From Agrocybe praecox (taxonomy: Eukaryota > Basidiomycota > Agaricomycetes > Agaricales > Agrocybaceae), in NCBI GenBank assembly GCA_964017145.1, contig OZ024848.1:2306501-2370500 (forward strand): 64,000 nucleotides of DNA, read 5' to 3'. The notes beneath the pieces were generated by a model, which was given only the letters and a program-made list of their open reading frames with translations, searched no databases and was not told the origin of the DNA. Below, one piece after another: positions 1 to 11,974 of the stretch. Numbering within the stretch: the first letter of the stretch is position 1; every line of letters starts with the position of its first letter. Made by a program: the position numbers and the translations under genes.

Positions 1-690
1 CAAACAAGCTCACATATAGAGTTAGAGTCGTTAAATTGTTGAGGGTTTTGGACCACGTAGGCAATACGTCTACAACGTTCCAGCTGGCAAATTGAAGAGA
101 TAATATTTGTACGCTTTTGATCTTTGCAAGCATATTGGCCTGATCAGTGGTCAGATTGGCGTAAATGCGCAGTGACTCTAGACTTGTTTTCTCCTCAAGT
201 ATTGGCAAAAATACGGGTAGTACGTTTTGGATAGTGCACCTGAATGCTTTCAAATTCCTGCATAGCTGTATGGTTTCCTTACATTCTCGAATGAACACTG
301 GGTGCATAACATGCTTCAACGTAGGAATCGCACATAGTTCTGCAAATACAATCAAGTTAAAAGGCATATCATTCGATATTTTCGGAATAAACGCACCTAT
401 TTCCCGTACATGAACCGCTAGATGACGATGAGCCACTATCACAGCGAAAGGTGACGTGGTAACTCCCTTTTCAAAGTCATTTAACGACCACCCATCTCAT
501 AAAGCTAATTTCTCACCGTATTATAGCCTTTTGACTGTCTTATTCTATAGTGTATTGTCCGATATAGCCTTGGTGTCACCGCTGCCAGGAAAGATTGGCT
601 AACAAGAGCTACTGAAGGCAGATCATTGCCGGAGAGGAATGCGAAAATGAGCTCCAAGACATCAAAATTAAGGTTGTCGGCAGAAACCAT
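1..690 (-). CDS. F-box/LRR-like protein, 5' part only (runs off left edge)
   Basis: The start codon at 688-690 opens a reading frame (MVSADNLNFDVLELIF...) whose first 45 residues have F-box character: LNFDVLELIFAFLSG, then LPSVALVSQSFLAAVTPRLY. An in-frame, phase-0 intron with GTGAG donor and AAAAG acceptor (about 461-513) leads into a second exon of leucine-rich, LRR-like sequence (for example LCRNLKAFRCTIQNVLP and LSLQFASWNVV) that continues past base 1. F-box proteins recruit substrates to SCF ubiquitin ligases, and such F-box/LRR genes are numerous in agaricomycetes. The substrate cannot be told. The gene is divergent from the deubiquitinase-like gene that starts at 886, so the two share a promoter region of about 195 bp. 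The C-terminal part lies outside the window. Confidence 0.7.
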
Positions 691-885
691 GCTTTGTGAT
701 TTACGATGCGCGTAATGAGTAAAATCTGAGAGGCTTTCACAAATAGAAGGTGTTTTTGTGAGAAACGAGTTGAGTGGTGGAAAACAAGGAACGCGGCTGT
801 TGTTTGGCGCGTTATTTATTTGCAATTACCACTCCTGGTCAGGGCCGCTAATTATTTCTTGTCCATTGACCTCATCATATTGATA

Positions 886-3412
886 ATGCAGCTTACGCCC
901 GAGGAAGAACAGGCAGAGAGAGAAAACGGGGAACTCCTAGCATCGATCGCCAATGTCGATAGTGAAACAGCAAGACGCGTTCTGCGCAAGCATAATGGGA
1001 ACATGGATAAGGCTGCTGATGCACTCTTGACAGGGGATAGAGCTGAAACTTGGGAAGAAAGGCTCAGAACAACCCCGGAACCAAGTTACAATGGGGGTCA
1101 GGGCGTAGAGATGAAGATACCTTCGCTGGAGTCGATAATAAACCCGTCTTCATCGATAATAGACCTCACTGGCAATGACGACGAGATGTCGCGTGCGATT
1201 CAGATGTCCATGCAGGAGTCATCTCAGCCGCAGGAGGGAACCCAATTCGGTCCCAGTGAAAGGGCACCGCATCCTGAATGGCAAATGGTGCGCTCGAATG
1301 TAATGTGGAATCCTTCAGATAACTGTTAAAACTCTCCTCACTAGTTATCTAGGCTCCGGCTGCGTCATCGACAGGAAACGATGACCATAATCTGAACGAA
1401 GCAATTCAAGCGAGTCTGCAAGACTTCCAAGAGGATGTAGAAGAGCCTCTTAAACAGGCCCTGCGAGAAGGAGGGCGGTATGGCAATGGCAAAATATCCA
1501 TGTCTTGTCGTTGACTTTACCTATCTCTTTGTTAGGCCTATCGCCCTTCGTACGAACACGCGTGATTTGGCGTATGCAGCATTGGTATGCAATTACGACG
1601 ACTGATTATAAACAATGAAAACTCATGTTTTTCTCTGTAGGTGGTCCAAGCAATGTTCTTCATCCCTCAAGTTAGGTCCACAGTTTCCAATCTTCGCCTA
1701 CCTCTGGTAGACCATCGTGCAGTTGCTACCGATCCTGGTGAAAGACATATTCTTCCTTTACTACCGTCGCCGCTGAACAATGATTTCCAGATCGTTCGAT
1801 GTTCAACTTGATTGAACTGTTCACAAATTTGGACCTGGCGCAACTTGCCGTTATCCTGGACAACGAACTGCTTCCATCTTTAAATATTCCGCCCTTTACT
1901 GGGGTAAATTCATTGGCAGAAGCATCTACAGGTAAATATCTCGTTACTCAAAAAGATTGTACTCAATTGTCGTCTTTAGATGTTGCACAAGAGATTGGAC
2001 GTTTAATGGAAGACCATATGGCCGCCCAAGCCGGCGAGGATGAGGAACCAGAGTAGGACTTTCTAAACATCGGATGGGTAGCCCGAATTAATTATTATGT
2101 TACTTCACAGACAACTTTTCTCTTTCACGCATGGTCATATCACGCTTGTCAACAACATGTCTACGAAGAACTCGGGCCCAGAACCAGGCACGATTGTGAG
2201 GGTTGATGTCGGGAACGACAATCCCCACAACGATCTCATATCATGCATATCAAGTATGCTCACTCACCATGCGAGTAAATATTCCACATATGACGTTATC
2301 CTCCGTCCATCCGATGTCCTTACCTTCCACCTCCACCGGACCCCGAACAAGAATTCAAAGGCGTCATTAGACCCCTTCATCTATCCGAAGACAATATACC
2401 TTGATCGATTCTTATTCGACAACCTGGCATTAACTCACAGCAAACAGAAGCAAGAACGGCAGATGCTCGAAGAGATTTCTAGGTTAAAGGGATGCAAAGA
2501 AAATTTGACCCGGTCCGATGTAAGTATCTCGGAGCGTAGTTAGAGATGGAAAAATCTCATACTTATTACAGGGCCAAGATTCGTTGCAGCATTTACGCTC
2601 AACAATCCACTACTACGAAAATGTGGCTCAAACTGGAGACGACCCCTTGCGCAAAAACGGTCTTCAATACATAGCCAATCATTTGAAGGGTGTACTGCAG
2701 AAGATCGAGGAGAAAGTACAAGGTGAGAGATGTATAGCCACTATCCGGAACTGGTATGCTGATCTCATCTATTTGCTAGAAATCGACCAGGAGGTCGAGC
2801 TACTACAAAGCGAAGTTGCGAAGATTTACGACTGTCCTGAGCTGCAGATGTTCCAGGTATACCTTTTTCTACTAAATAAACTATGTCAATTCCTTATTTA
2901 ACCCTTATTCTACAGTATGATCTTCGTTCGGTGCTGGTACACAGTGGACTGCCTGGCAGGAAGCAAATATACTCTTACGTGCAGGACACGGAAGGCGTTT
3001 GGTGGAAGACAGTAGACACCGAAGTCACAGAAGTTCCCGAAGAAACAGTCCTAACGGATCCAACTGGTCTCCACCTCGGAGCAGGGCCATACATACTCTT
3101 CTACAGCCGACATCTATCTGATGAACAACTTCATGAACCCTTGGTTTGGCCAGCCGTATTCTCAGTATGCACTTTCCACATAGCTTATTCCGTTGCATCT
3201 TTTACTAACGATGCATTCATACCCTTTAGGAGGCGGTCGAAGAAAATAATAAGAGCTTCTTAGCCATGATGCACCCGGAATTGCAGATCTTTGCAAATCC
3301 CCCTCGGTCCCCATCGCCCGACGTTGTAGTGGGCCGAGAACTTCCCGCCGTACCGGGGCACCAGAGACAACCCAGTAGAGATAATTCGAGGGCGATGGCC
3401 GTAGATGAGTAA
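886..3412 (+). CDS. USP25/28-like deubiquitinase homologue lacking catalytic residues (pseudo-enzyme)
   Basis: The multi-exon protein has the USP25/28 layout. A UBA-like helix bundle spans residues about 10-50. A SUMO-interacting motif (IIDLTGNDDE) lies near residues 91-100. Two ubiquitin-interacting motifs follow (EMSRAIQMSMQES and LNEAIQASLQDF), then a USP-fold region ending in a YILFYSR strand. The start at 886 is chosen because it begins directly before the UBA. In the USP Cys box, where family members read GNTCW/Y, this protein reads RDLAYAALVVQ, so the nucleophile position aligns to Ala. In the His box, GHYWAYI is replaced by KQIYSYV, so the general base aligns to Gln. Both boxes sit in clear exons (about 1538-1680 and 2915-2975) with good splice sites. 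The inference is a ubiquitin/SUMO-binding protein without protease activity. It converges on the S28 peptidase gene at 3724. Confidence 0.8.
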
Positions 3413-3723
3413 TCTATGTTGACCGGATGGATAGAACGTCATTTTGCAATTGTACCACTGCTATCACTATTTCTATCATTTACACATTTCTTGATTAGTT
3501 TTCTCGCCCAAAATGGAGCCGCTATGTTGTATGAATACTATCTGTACATTTTTCACAGCAATCATCAATGCTTTCGAGTAGTCGGGATTTTTTGGATAAT
3601 TAGTTTCCTCCATTATGAATTCAATAGCGACAAAGATTCCACAGCACTAACAATACATGGATAACGAGTATCTAATAAAAAACATAACGAATAGAATAAA
3701 CGCATGGATCAGGTTTTCTCGCA

Positions 3724-6170
3724 CTAAATCACTCCGGCACCCTTGAACCATGCATTAACAGGTTTCACGAATGAAGAAGCGACCGTATTTGCGAGTCCTT
3801 GAGGGGTGGCCCGCGGCGTCTTGACAGGTCCTCCGTTGCCAGAAGGCTTCCAGGTAGCAAGCCAGGTCTTCATCGAAGCCAGAGCCTTTTGTTGGACAGC
3901 GAGAATAGTTGGATCGATGTTTGCAGTTGTTGCGAGATCTGAGCAATGGAAACCATCGCCGAGTCCAATAGGTTGGGAATCTGTGCTAGGGACGTTGATA
4001 CCAGCAGCGGAGACGGTAGCGTCTTTCCATGGGTCACCTGTGTCGTATACAAGTTAGCACTCATGAATAAATTATAGGGAGAGGTAAAGTAATACGTACG
4101 GATTCCGTTCGCGAAGAAGAGGTTCTTGATTCGGACATTCCAGCCCTTGTAATTGACGTTCGTAAGGAGGGTGTTGGGAATGCTCAAGAGATTGAATGCT
4201 CCTGGGAACATGAGACGGCATTGTCGCTGAGGAGACCATTGATTAAGAGATACCGCGATTAATTTCGCAACAATATTGACATACCAAATCATAGGCTGGT
4301 TGGACCAATCTTGTGACGAGAGATGGCTTTCCAATAGGCGCTCCTTCCTATAGATAGACGGAAACGAATAAGTCTCTATCAAATAAAGTTAGAGAAGGAC
4401 GTACCTGTAGATATCCTACTTCGTTGCAGCTGTGCAAGGAACGCGATAAGTCCAAAATTGAGAAGGCACGAAAGGACGGAACAGGCTTACACAATCCACA
4501 TCCACGAACGGGACGCGTTGTCAATGGTCGTGTCCGTATAAAAGTCGGCTGTGCTGTCATATGTCCCAAGACAGGTCCTAAAACAAGATTAGACTCATAA
4601 CCCATGGTCGACGCCACAACAACTTACTCGGCATCTTCTGAACCACACACTGTCAAGGCAGATTAGAGTGTAAGTCGGCTGAGTGATTATGACAGGGCTG
4701 TACTCCTTACATGTGTTTAGGTAAGAATTTCTCCAGTAGGCGCCCCAAGCAGCTAACGCATGGTCGAGTCCAAAGCCTGAAGCTGGTGCTTGTACTCCGT
4801 CCTTGACTTCCAGCGCGTCGCAGAACTTAAAGAACTGTGTGCCAGGACCCGAGGTAACTTGGAGAGATTGCCAGTCCCACATATTGTTGCGTACTAAAAA
4901 TAAGAGGCATTATTATGAGATCCTTCGGAGTAAGATCTCAAGACAAAAGAACACGCACAAGCACCAGCAACATCATCCAAATGAGTCATGTTTCCCAGTC
5001 CGAAGTTCTCCTTGAGTTGTTGGATCGCGCTAGCGTCCCTTCCGTTGAAGGTTTTGTCTACGTGGGCAATCACTGCTTGCACATCGGAAGAGCAGTTGGC
5101 GGGCATGTTCAGACGGATTGGTTCAAAATATTCCCAGAAATCCCTGATAAAATATTTTCCGTTAGGTCGATTATTTTCCGTTGAAAGCGGTAAGTCCTAC
5201 AAAATGGCTTCAACGACGGCAGAGGAAGCATATCCTGCGGAGAAAAGACCCGGTTTGCTAAGAATAGAGTCAAAGCACCGTCAGCAATATATTCATAAAG
5301 CCGGAGCGATGTGATGGCACACACTTGACCATTGTCCAACTAGTGAGCGCACCTGAAGATAAGAATAGATATAAAACGATGTGCTACGAGAAAGAAAGAA
5401 GCCAACGGCATACCAGAGTAACTTCCTCCAACTAAAACCCATGGAGCTTTATCTGGAGTCACGGAATCACCACCTGGCATAGGAAGGTTGACGTTCTTGG
5501 CAAAGTATTCAAGATCATCGATGGCTTGCTGAATGGTGTGAACCTTGAGGCTCTTGACGGTCAAGTCTGGATAGGGGTTACTGAGGCCGTAGAACCGATG
5601 TTCCAAGACGATTGTGCTGCCATTTTGTTGCTGAGCTTGAATTTCAATCATATCAAGACGCGCTTATTGACGATAAAGATACGTAAACTCACCTATCTGA
5701 CCGTTGATAGTTCGGTTGGTAAGGTAGCCAGAGTAGCCTGCGACATTTCGAAATCAATACACGCTAACGCGTTAAGGGAAAATTCTGGACCGTCAGCATT
5801 GGTTTCTCCCGGAGTCATAAGAATAATGGGGCCACCTGAACCCAAGTCATGTTAGGGGCTGAATTCGATGGAGCATAGTGAACATACCCTTCTCATAGAA
5901 TTCATAAGTGTGCCAGTATCTCTGCTTGAATGTACCTAGAGAAGGTTTGCTGTGATCGATAAGCTGGTCAAAAAAGAAAGTTGTGTTGTATGGTGGCAAG
6001 ACTGTTCCATTACGACTCGTTACTGGCGCGCCAGGATCTGCTAGGGGTACGATTGGGATATTTGCTGAACGCATGACATTTCCGTTAGGGCGACCATCGG
6101 GTAGTCGGGCTGTGACCACGGCTAGACCCACAAGAGAGGCAGCGACACCCAAAAGACGTTGGAGGAACAT
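3724..6170 (-). CDS. Secreted serine carboxypeptidase, family S28
   Basis: The start is the ATG at 6168-6170, followed by a signal peptide (MFLQRLLGVAASLVGLAVV). The mature protein shows the S28 landmarks in order: FDQLIDHSKPSLGTFKQRYW, VLEHRFYGLSNPYPDLT, the nucleophile elbow GGSYSG, and in the C-terminal exons DPWKDAT (catalytic Asp) and GFHCSDL (catalytic His). The triad is therefore complete. At least eight short introns interrupt the gene, and the last exon ends at the TAG complement at 3724-3726. Relatives are lysosomal Pro-X carboxypeptidase and dipeptidyl peptidase II, and the fungal members act as extracellular, mostly acidic, proline-tolerant peptidases. A TATA box sits about 60 bases upstream of the start, which fits an inducible secreted enzyme. 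Confidence 0.88.
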
Positions 6171-6227
6171 GGCGCGCAAGCTTGGTTTCCAGCAGGGATG
6201 AACGCAGCATAAATACAGATCCCAAAT

Positions 6228-6237
6228 CTATTTATAG
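6228..6237 (-). promoter_or_regulatory. TATA box of the S28 peptidase gene
   Basis: On the minus strand the sequence reads CTATAAATAG, 58-67 bases before the ATG at 6170. This is a near-perfect TATA element at a plausible distance for a gene with a short 5' leader. Confidence 0.6.
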
Positions 6238-6302
6238 TCGGATGAAAACGCGGGGGAAGATTCTGCGAACCCTGATGTAAGGTTCGTATGCCGTAGGTCC
6301 AC

Positions 6303-7554
6303 ATGTATAACCACGCCGCTCGTCATGTTTCCAAGCTTCTCAACAAGCTTATACTTGTAATCATTGAAGAACCAGAGTAATACCACAAGGTAGTATGACA
6401 TACATCGTTCCCTTTAGAAATGGATACTCACACCAAGTATGCTTTCATTACGATAGCGGTCCGCATTGACGTTCAAGGTGTGCTCAAGTCACTGGTCGGG
6501 CAGTATATAGGGTCATGGGCACTAGTCGGTCGGCAGACAAAAGATATCCAGGGCCAGGGAGTTAGCGCGTGGACAATCACGTATCCACATGATTCGTCAA
6601 TCAAAAATGAACGGATAGTTGAGAAATTCACTGCCACTTCCATGTGTTCCATTGCACACGTTGCGTGTTCCTCCAGTTTTTAAGCGAGCGCCCGTCGATA
6701 TGGGAAGTCAACTATTCCGGGGCACAGTGATATAGGGCGGCCTACATTAGGGTCCATGAACATCTATAAATATAGTACAGTATTTGAGTGATATCCTGCA
6801 ATAGGTAAGTAACAATTACCATCAGGGCCGCCATTGAAACGCGTCGCGAGAAGTAAATCGTCAAGACTCAAGACTGTTGCGGCATTGCTGATTATTAACC
6901 TAACGCGATATACCCGTGCTCTTCTGGGATCGAGTAAAGTGTAGTAAGAATAACTTGATTTGCGGGGTTGCGAAACTTGTCTGCCGCAAAGAGATGTGTC
7001 TTAAGCTAACTTTCAGTGATTCGTGTCAATGGAACTATACTGAATTACCAAAGTCATTTCAAACTCCGCTCCAGTGACAGGTCACGTTGGTCACAGACGG
7101 GCAATTTCGATTACTTTCATCATGATATCTTGATGATATCTATTCCTTGTAGTAACAATGTTAGCAAAACCTCAAATATAAATCTAGTGTTTGAGCTGCA
7201 ATCGGACATATAATGGTAGCTGAAGCGTGCAGGCTGGGCCGTTGGACTTGATCTCAACTTGATCTCTTAACTAATCTTATCTTTTCTAGCGACATACGGT
7301 GATCTTCCTGATGGGGTTCAAGTGCCGATTCCCGAAGCGCTCATAACCATTTCCCTCTCATTTTGCCTCAATAGTTAGGGTTATAGAGGTTAATTATGAC
7401 AGCTTCCATTCTATTTTGCGCCGATAAACTGCCTCTTGTACTTTTGTCTTGACCATAAATATCTGGGGGCTAACTTAAGGCAGTTCTTTGGTAATTATTT
7501 CTAACTCCCCCTCCCGCCAGTGGTCTCTCTATCATTCCAATATCTGAAAAACCG
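6303..7554. other. Gene-free stretch
   Basis: No open frame here shows recognisable protein features or linked splice sites. The short frames near 6420-6683 and 7016-7213 have no homology that I can see. It contains the upstream regions of the flanking divergent genes (S28 peptidase to the left, the coiled-coil family gene to the right). Confidence 0.5.
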
Positions 7555-8976
7555 ATGGCCACTCCAGGTCAGTTCATACAGTGTACGAAGTACTAGTATA
7601 TAATCAAAGCACTAATATCCTCTCATTCTCAGTGAACCCCATAACTTGGTGCGACTCGCCAATGCGCGTTTCCCGCCTCTTGGACTGGCTCGATCGGAAC
7701 CCAGATGGACGAGATGTCATCTTCTCAAAGACACAAAGAGCTACACCGCTGGGCTTGAAGCCTAAGAAAAAGCTATACTGGATCACAGAGGCAGCGAAGG
7801 CCGTATTCTCTATTGACGAAGACGAGAAAATGCGCAAGAAATGTGCGAATGACCTCGAACGGCTTATATCGTCAACTAGAACCCAACTACACAGGTATAA
7901 TCCATTACCATCCTCTAATGATGGTTAACGGTACATTTTACTGTATACGCAGCTGGAAGTCGAAATATAAATCATTCAATAATGTAATTGGCCATAAAAT
8001 ATCAAATATGCCTGTGGAAGAAATAATACCTGGAACTCTTGCATTTAACATTGTCGGTGTGTATCTTAATGTGATATGTCTTTAATTCCGCTAATCCCAT
8101 GATTGGATAGAAAATAATCTCCCGAATTTTCCCATCTGGAGGCGCCTTCATGTGCATTTGCGCACAATGCCACACTACAATATATTCTACTATATGCAAC
8201 AACCATCTGAGGGTAGAAAAATAGAAACTATGGAAAGCACCACAGATAATGATATTACCAGCGCAAGTACGAGTCGCCCCATCAGAGGAACAAAGAAACG
8301 GAGGCTTTCAAAGAACTTGAAATCACAAGATAATAGAAGCGTTTTTAGCGACGATTCGGATGAGACATATAGGCCTCCATCAACAGTTACTGATGACTCT
8401 GACGTACGAACTCTATTTATTTTTACTTCATCGAGACTTGAGCCTGAGCTTCCATCTGGTGTCCCTCATAGGATGACTTCTCGGTCCCAGCTATTAGCCC
8501 AAACAAATTGAAAGCAGAGTCGGTAAAAGGAGAGTTGAAGCCTGAACTTTTGCAGAGTAACGGGCAGAAGGTGGAAGTTTTACTGACTCCAAGGTGAATA
8601 AAAGCCCTCCCTTATCTATAACGTACGAACAAAGACTCATCGTCTTCAAAGAAAGGTAGTAAAGCGCAAACACGACGGTGCTCCAGTGGTATTTCAAAAG
8701 TCCGAGCCAACCATCGATTCGCGCTCTGCACATTTCCAAAAAGAGCGGGAGTTGGAACTTACAATAGAACTCAAAAGGCTCGAGAACGAGGCCTTGGAAA
8801 GAAAAGCAACAGCTGAAATTCGCCGTCTTGAATTTGAAGCCGCAGCAGAGGAGCGTCGACAACAAGCGGTCCATAATGACAAGCGAGCGGTAGAGAAACA
8901 CGAATTGATGATGAAGATGATCATGGTAGCTGGGATGGCGTTGGGTGGTCAAGCAAACATCAACCCTAGCTCGTAA
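7555..8976 (+). CDS. Uncharacterised basidiomycete protein with basic linker and C-terminal coiled coil (member A)
   Basis: The first exon is tiny (ATGGCCACTCCAG, 7555-7567) and joins the second through a GT-AG intron to give MATPVNPITW. The N-terminal domain (LLDWLDRNPDGRDVIFS, AAKAVFSIDEDEKMRKK) and the next exons (WKSKYKSFNNVIG, then FPIWRRLHVHLRTMPHYN) match, block by block, a second gene on the minus strand at 17086-18282. A basic, nuclear-localisation-like stretch (GTKKRRLSKNLK) and acidic Ser-rich region follow. The last exon is an amphipathic Glu/Arg coiled coil ending MMKMIMVAGMALGG and stopping at 8976. The family is common in agaricomycetes as hypothetical proteins; its layout is reminiscent of transposon-associated DNA-binding proteins, but no catalytic domain is present. 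Function unknown. Confidence 0.65.
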
Positions 8977-9949
8977 GAAAGTACGGGCACTGTCTAGATT
9001 ACCACAAAAATGCGCTTGATTTTTTGGGGATAAATTCAAGGAGAATTTTCCACGGTACTTTTTTTTGGAGAGGGTGTAGTTTTATAAGGAAATTTGATAT
9101 TATTATTATTGGAAAAGGTTGTTCTCGCATACAGTTTTCTGCTTCCACTTTTGGTCCATTTATCTCTTCTCGTCGGCAGTACTACTCTTATGTATCATCA
9201 CTTCTCGTCCATGGCCTGACGGTGTATCTGACGCTCTAAAAAAGGGTAACATACTTTTCCAATATTGTGCTTTTCTGTCTCTCATCACCTGTAGCACCAA
9301 GCAGAGTGTATCTACCTTGCATATTCTACTCCAGATGAGCTAGGCAGCATGAACCTTCTTTGAGATCCTTTCTGAATGATAAGACGCAGACGCGACGTGT
9401 CCGATAAATCGCACAGGTCACATGCTAGTACTTTCAACGTCGAATAGCGGTCCAAGCATCCAGATGCCAACATACTATGGAGATCTAACACTCTGAGAAT
9501 CAACCATAGAGTCCGGGATTGTAGCCTCCTCCGTTCCAAGCTCATTATCATTCCTGTGGTCCTGCGCCTCACTGAAGGCGGAGTCGGCGACAGAGCTTGC
9601 TCAGTTGCCAGCTTGCTTTCGGCGTGTTGGACTTATCATGCTCATATTTTTTCGTGAGATGACAACGCCAAGATTTTTCTGGAAGTGAAGCTTTTGTCGT
9701 ACTTCGAGCATGGGAACTTTCTATCTAGCTTATTTTTTGTATCGACTGTACCAAAACCCGTGGCGAGTCTTCGAAAGGTGTTTTGATTATTATTAGAAGA
9801 TAGCGACAGGTCTGTGTTTTTTATTGCTCAAGACACTGCTCACAAAAAGCCAGCACAACGGACACTACTTTTGGAAGTGGCGCCACGCTTGGGCCGGCAG
9901 AGCACGCTATGGTGTCTGATTAGATCGTAGAGATTAGAAGAGGAGGCAT
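8977..9949. other. Gene-free stretch before the fold-back element
   Basis: No supported gene. It includes AT-rich runs and short frames without protein signatures. Its right end (9943-9949, GAGGCAT) is the left target-site duplication of the mobile element. Confidence 0.45.
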
Positions 9950-10245
9950 TATGGCGGTCATTTAGGGTAAAAATTCCCGCGCACGCTCATTGGGATTTTT
10001 GCCTTTTCCGCGCAACTTTAGGCCATTTTTGAGCCTTATATTGTCTAAGTCGAAATAATTTCTCTTATGTGCGCGGAGAAAAATTGCGCGCCAACTAAAA
10101 AACGCGCGCAATTATTATTATTTTCCGCGCACCTTTATTTTTGGCACAAGTGAGCCGCGCGCACATTTCAAACTCCGCGCACGCAATTTTCTGTCACCCG
10201 AGCGCGCAATATTATCATCTTCCAGGTGCGCGCAATAATTACCAG
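9950..10245 (+). repeat. Left terminal inverted repeat arm
   Basis: This arm pairs with 10641-10940 in inverted orientation with only scattered mismatches and small indels. Pairing ends after AATAATTACCAG. It contains an internal 28-bp imperfect palindrome at 10084-10111, bounded by TTGCGCGC and GCGCGCAA. Confidence 0.85.
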
Positions 10246-10640
10246 TGCACCTCCCCCTCATTTTAGCCCTTGGGCGTAAATAGGCTCGTCTTACCCGTAC
10301 TTATCTCATTTTTTTGTCATTTTCCTGCGCTCGTTACTCTCGTTTTGCTTTGCTTTCCGTTTCGAATCAGTCACTTATATTATTTAATGGTGAATCTATT
10401 CAATAGTTGGGTCCGTCGGTGACCAATAATTACTTTAGCCACTCTTATAAATACGTACTTGCCCTTCTAACTACGTTAATTAGTACTTCCGGACTACGTA
10501 AATAACATATATGTCAATGAATACACTCGTTTTGTTTCACTAGGCTAATGGTTGGATCTTTGCCAATGTTTGGCTGTTGAACAATTAACATACAAACTCT
10601 TGTATGTGCGCATGCTAACATGCGGGGTCAAAATTGCGCG

Positions 10641-10940
10641 CTGGTAATTATTGTGCGCAGCCTGGAGGATGATATGTAATATTGCGTGCTAGGTAAAAGA
10701 AACTTGCGCGCGCGGAGTTTGAAATGTGCGCGCGGTTCACCTGTGCCAAAAGTAAAGGTGCGCGGAAAATAATAATAATTGCGCGCCAACTAAAAAACGC
10801 GCGCAATTTTTCCCCGCGCACATAAGAGAAATTATTTCGACTTAGACAATACAAGGCTCAAAAATGGCCTAAAGTTGCGCGGAAAAGGCAAAAATACCAA
10901 TGAGCGTGCGCGGGAATTTTTACCCTAAATGACCGCCATA
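10641..10940 (-). repeat. Right terminal inverted repeat arm
   Basis: This is the inverted partner of 9950-10245. Its internal 28-bp palindromic unit at 10779-10806 reads in the same direction on the + strand as the one in the left arm, unlike the rest of the arm. Confidence 0.85.
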
Positions 10941-11168
10941 GAGGCATCGGCTGTGCAACGCCGCGCGCATCAAAATGTGTTTGATGATGCGTGCTTGCCG
11001 TGCCGCCTGATAGCTATGTCGTGAATCGAACTCTGTCGAAAATTCAGAGGTTGCCCACGTTCACGAAAGAGATATCCGAGTAATGCCTGAGCACTATAAA
11101 GTCTGCCAAATTCAATCACTGCCCTCATCTTCTCATATATCAGATCGTATATCTCAACTTAGTCAAAG

Positions 11169-11282
11169 ATGGTCGGTATCAAACAAAGCCTATTCCTTGT
11201 CGTCCCAGCGTTCTTCAACGTTGTCCTTTCTGTATGCCCTGGATCTAATTATGCCATTGGTCACCGTACCTATGGCCGCTGA
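11169..11282 (+). pseudogene. Relic of a small secreted cysteine-rich protein gene
   Basis: The first 30 codons (MVGIKQSLFLVVPAFFNVV, then SVCPGSNYAIG) match the signal peptide and mature start of the intact gene at 11975. The frame hits TGA at 11280-11282, and the later family blocks (WxxYDxxC, NPCDQGxFGC, CCRN) cannot be found downstream. A TATA-like CTATAAAG about 75 bases upstream is kept. It looks like a tandem copy whose 3' exons are lost or scrambled. A truncated peptide could in principle still be made. Confidence 0.6.
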
Positions 11283-11974
11283 TAGTAATGCGCAGTCGAA
11301 TGAAGTCCGATTCCAGGTTATCAGCGGAGTAGAACGACTATCTCAAGTGACATCATCAGCTCCGCCGTACCCCGTCGCAGATCCTATATCACCTCAAATT
11401 GGACCATGAAGCGCGAGTTTACTTGATCTCAGTTAGCGCTTATTTAACTATTTTATCATCGGCATACAGACTATTTATAGCACTCCTCCAAGTCACTGCA
11501 TTGCTTGTGTTCGACATTTAGCAGACCAAAGAGGCCCCGCTGAATGCCTGCTCTCAGAGCGGATAATACCAATTCTTAATTTGTGGCATTGAAGATACCT
11601 ATTATTGATATCAGAAGCTTTACAGCTCTTTCCGATGGTGATGGAGTTGGATCAGTTAGCATCGAGTACAGTCTAGCGGGAGGCCTATCGGTATCTCAGT
11701 CGGTCTCCTAACGTTAGTAATTGAATTTCATGTATTTACCGAGTAAACTGCCAAGAGTGCTGCGGTATTTCGGTACTTTGCAATTGTTTCAAAGCTTAGC
11801 TTACAATATTTCTCAAATTTTATTCGCATTACTCAATTATTAGGCAGTATCTCCGTTGAGTGTAGGAGCCTCGAAAACCATAAAAGACGAGTGATTTTTC
11901 GACTCTTTCCTCACTGCAATAGTAGCCTTCACATACCTACATTCATCAACAACTGTTCTCTATATCAAATCCAA

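Larger units (their letters stand above)
9950..10940. mobile_element. Non-autonomous fold-back (MITE-like) DNA transposon, 991 bp
   Basis: The element begins TATGGCGGTCATTTAGGG and ends with the reverse complement of the same sequence. Its arms, 9950-10245 and 10641-10940, are near-perfect inverted repeats of about 300 bp rich in GCGCGC tracts. The identical 7-mer GAGGCAT lies directly outside both ends (9943-9949 and 10941-10947), as expected for a target-site duplication. The spacer of about 395 bp holds no open frame of note, so the element must depend on a transposase encoded elsewhere. A 7-bp duplication does not assign it cleanly to a superfamily. Mismatches between the arms are few, which suggests fairly recent insertion or arm-to-arm conversion. 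It separates member A of the coiled-coil family from the small-secreted-protein loci. Confidence 0.85.
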
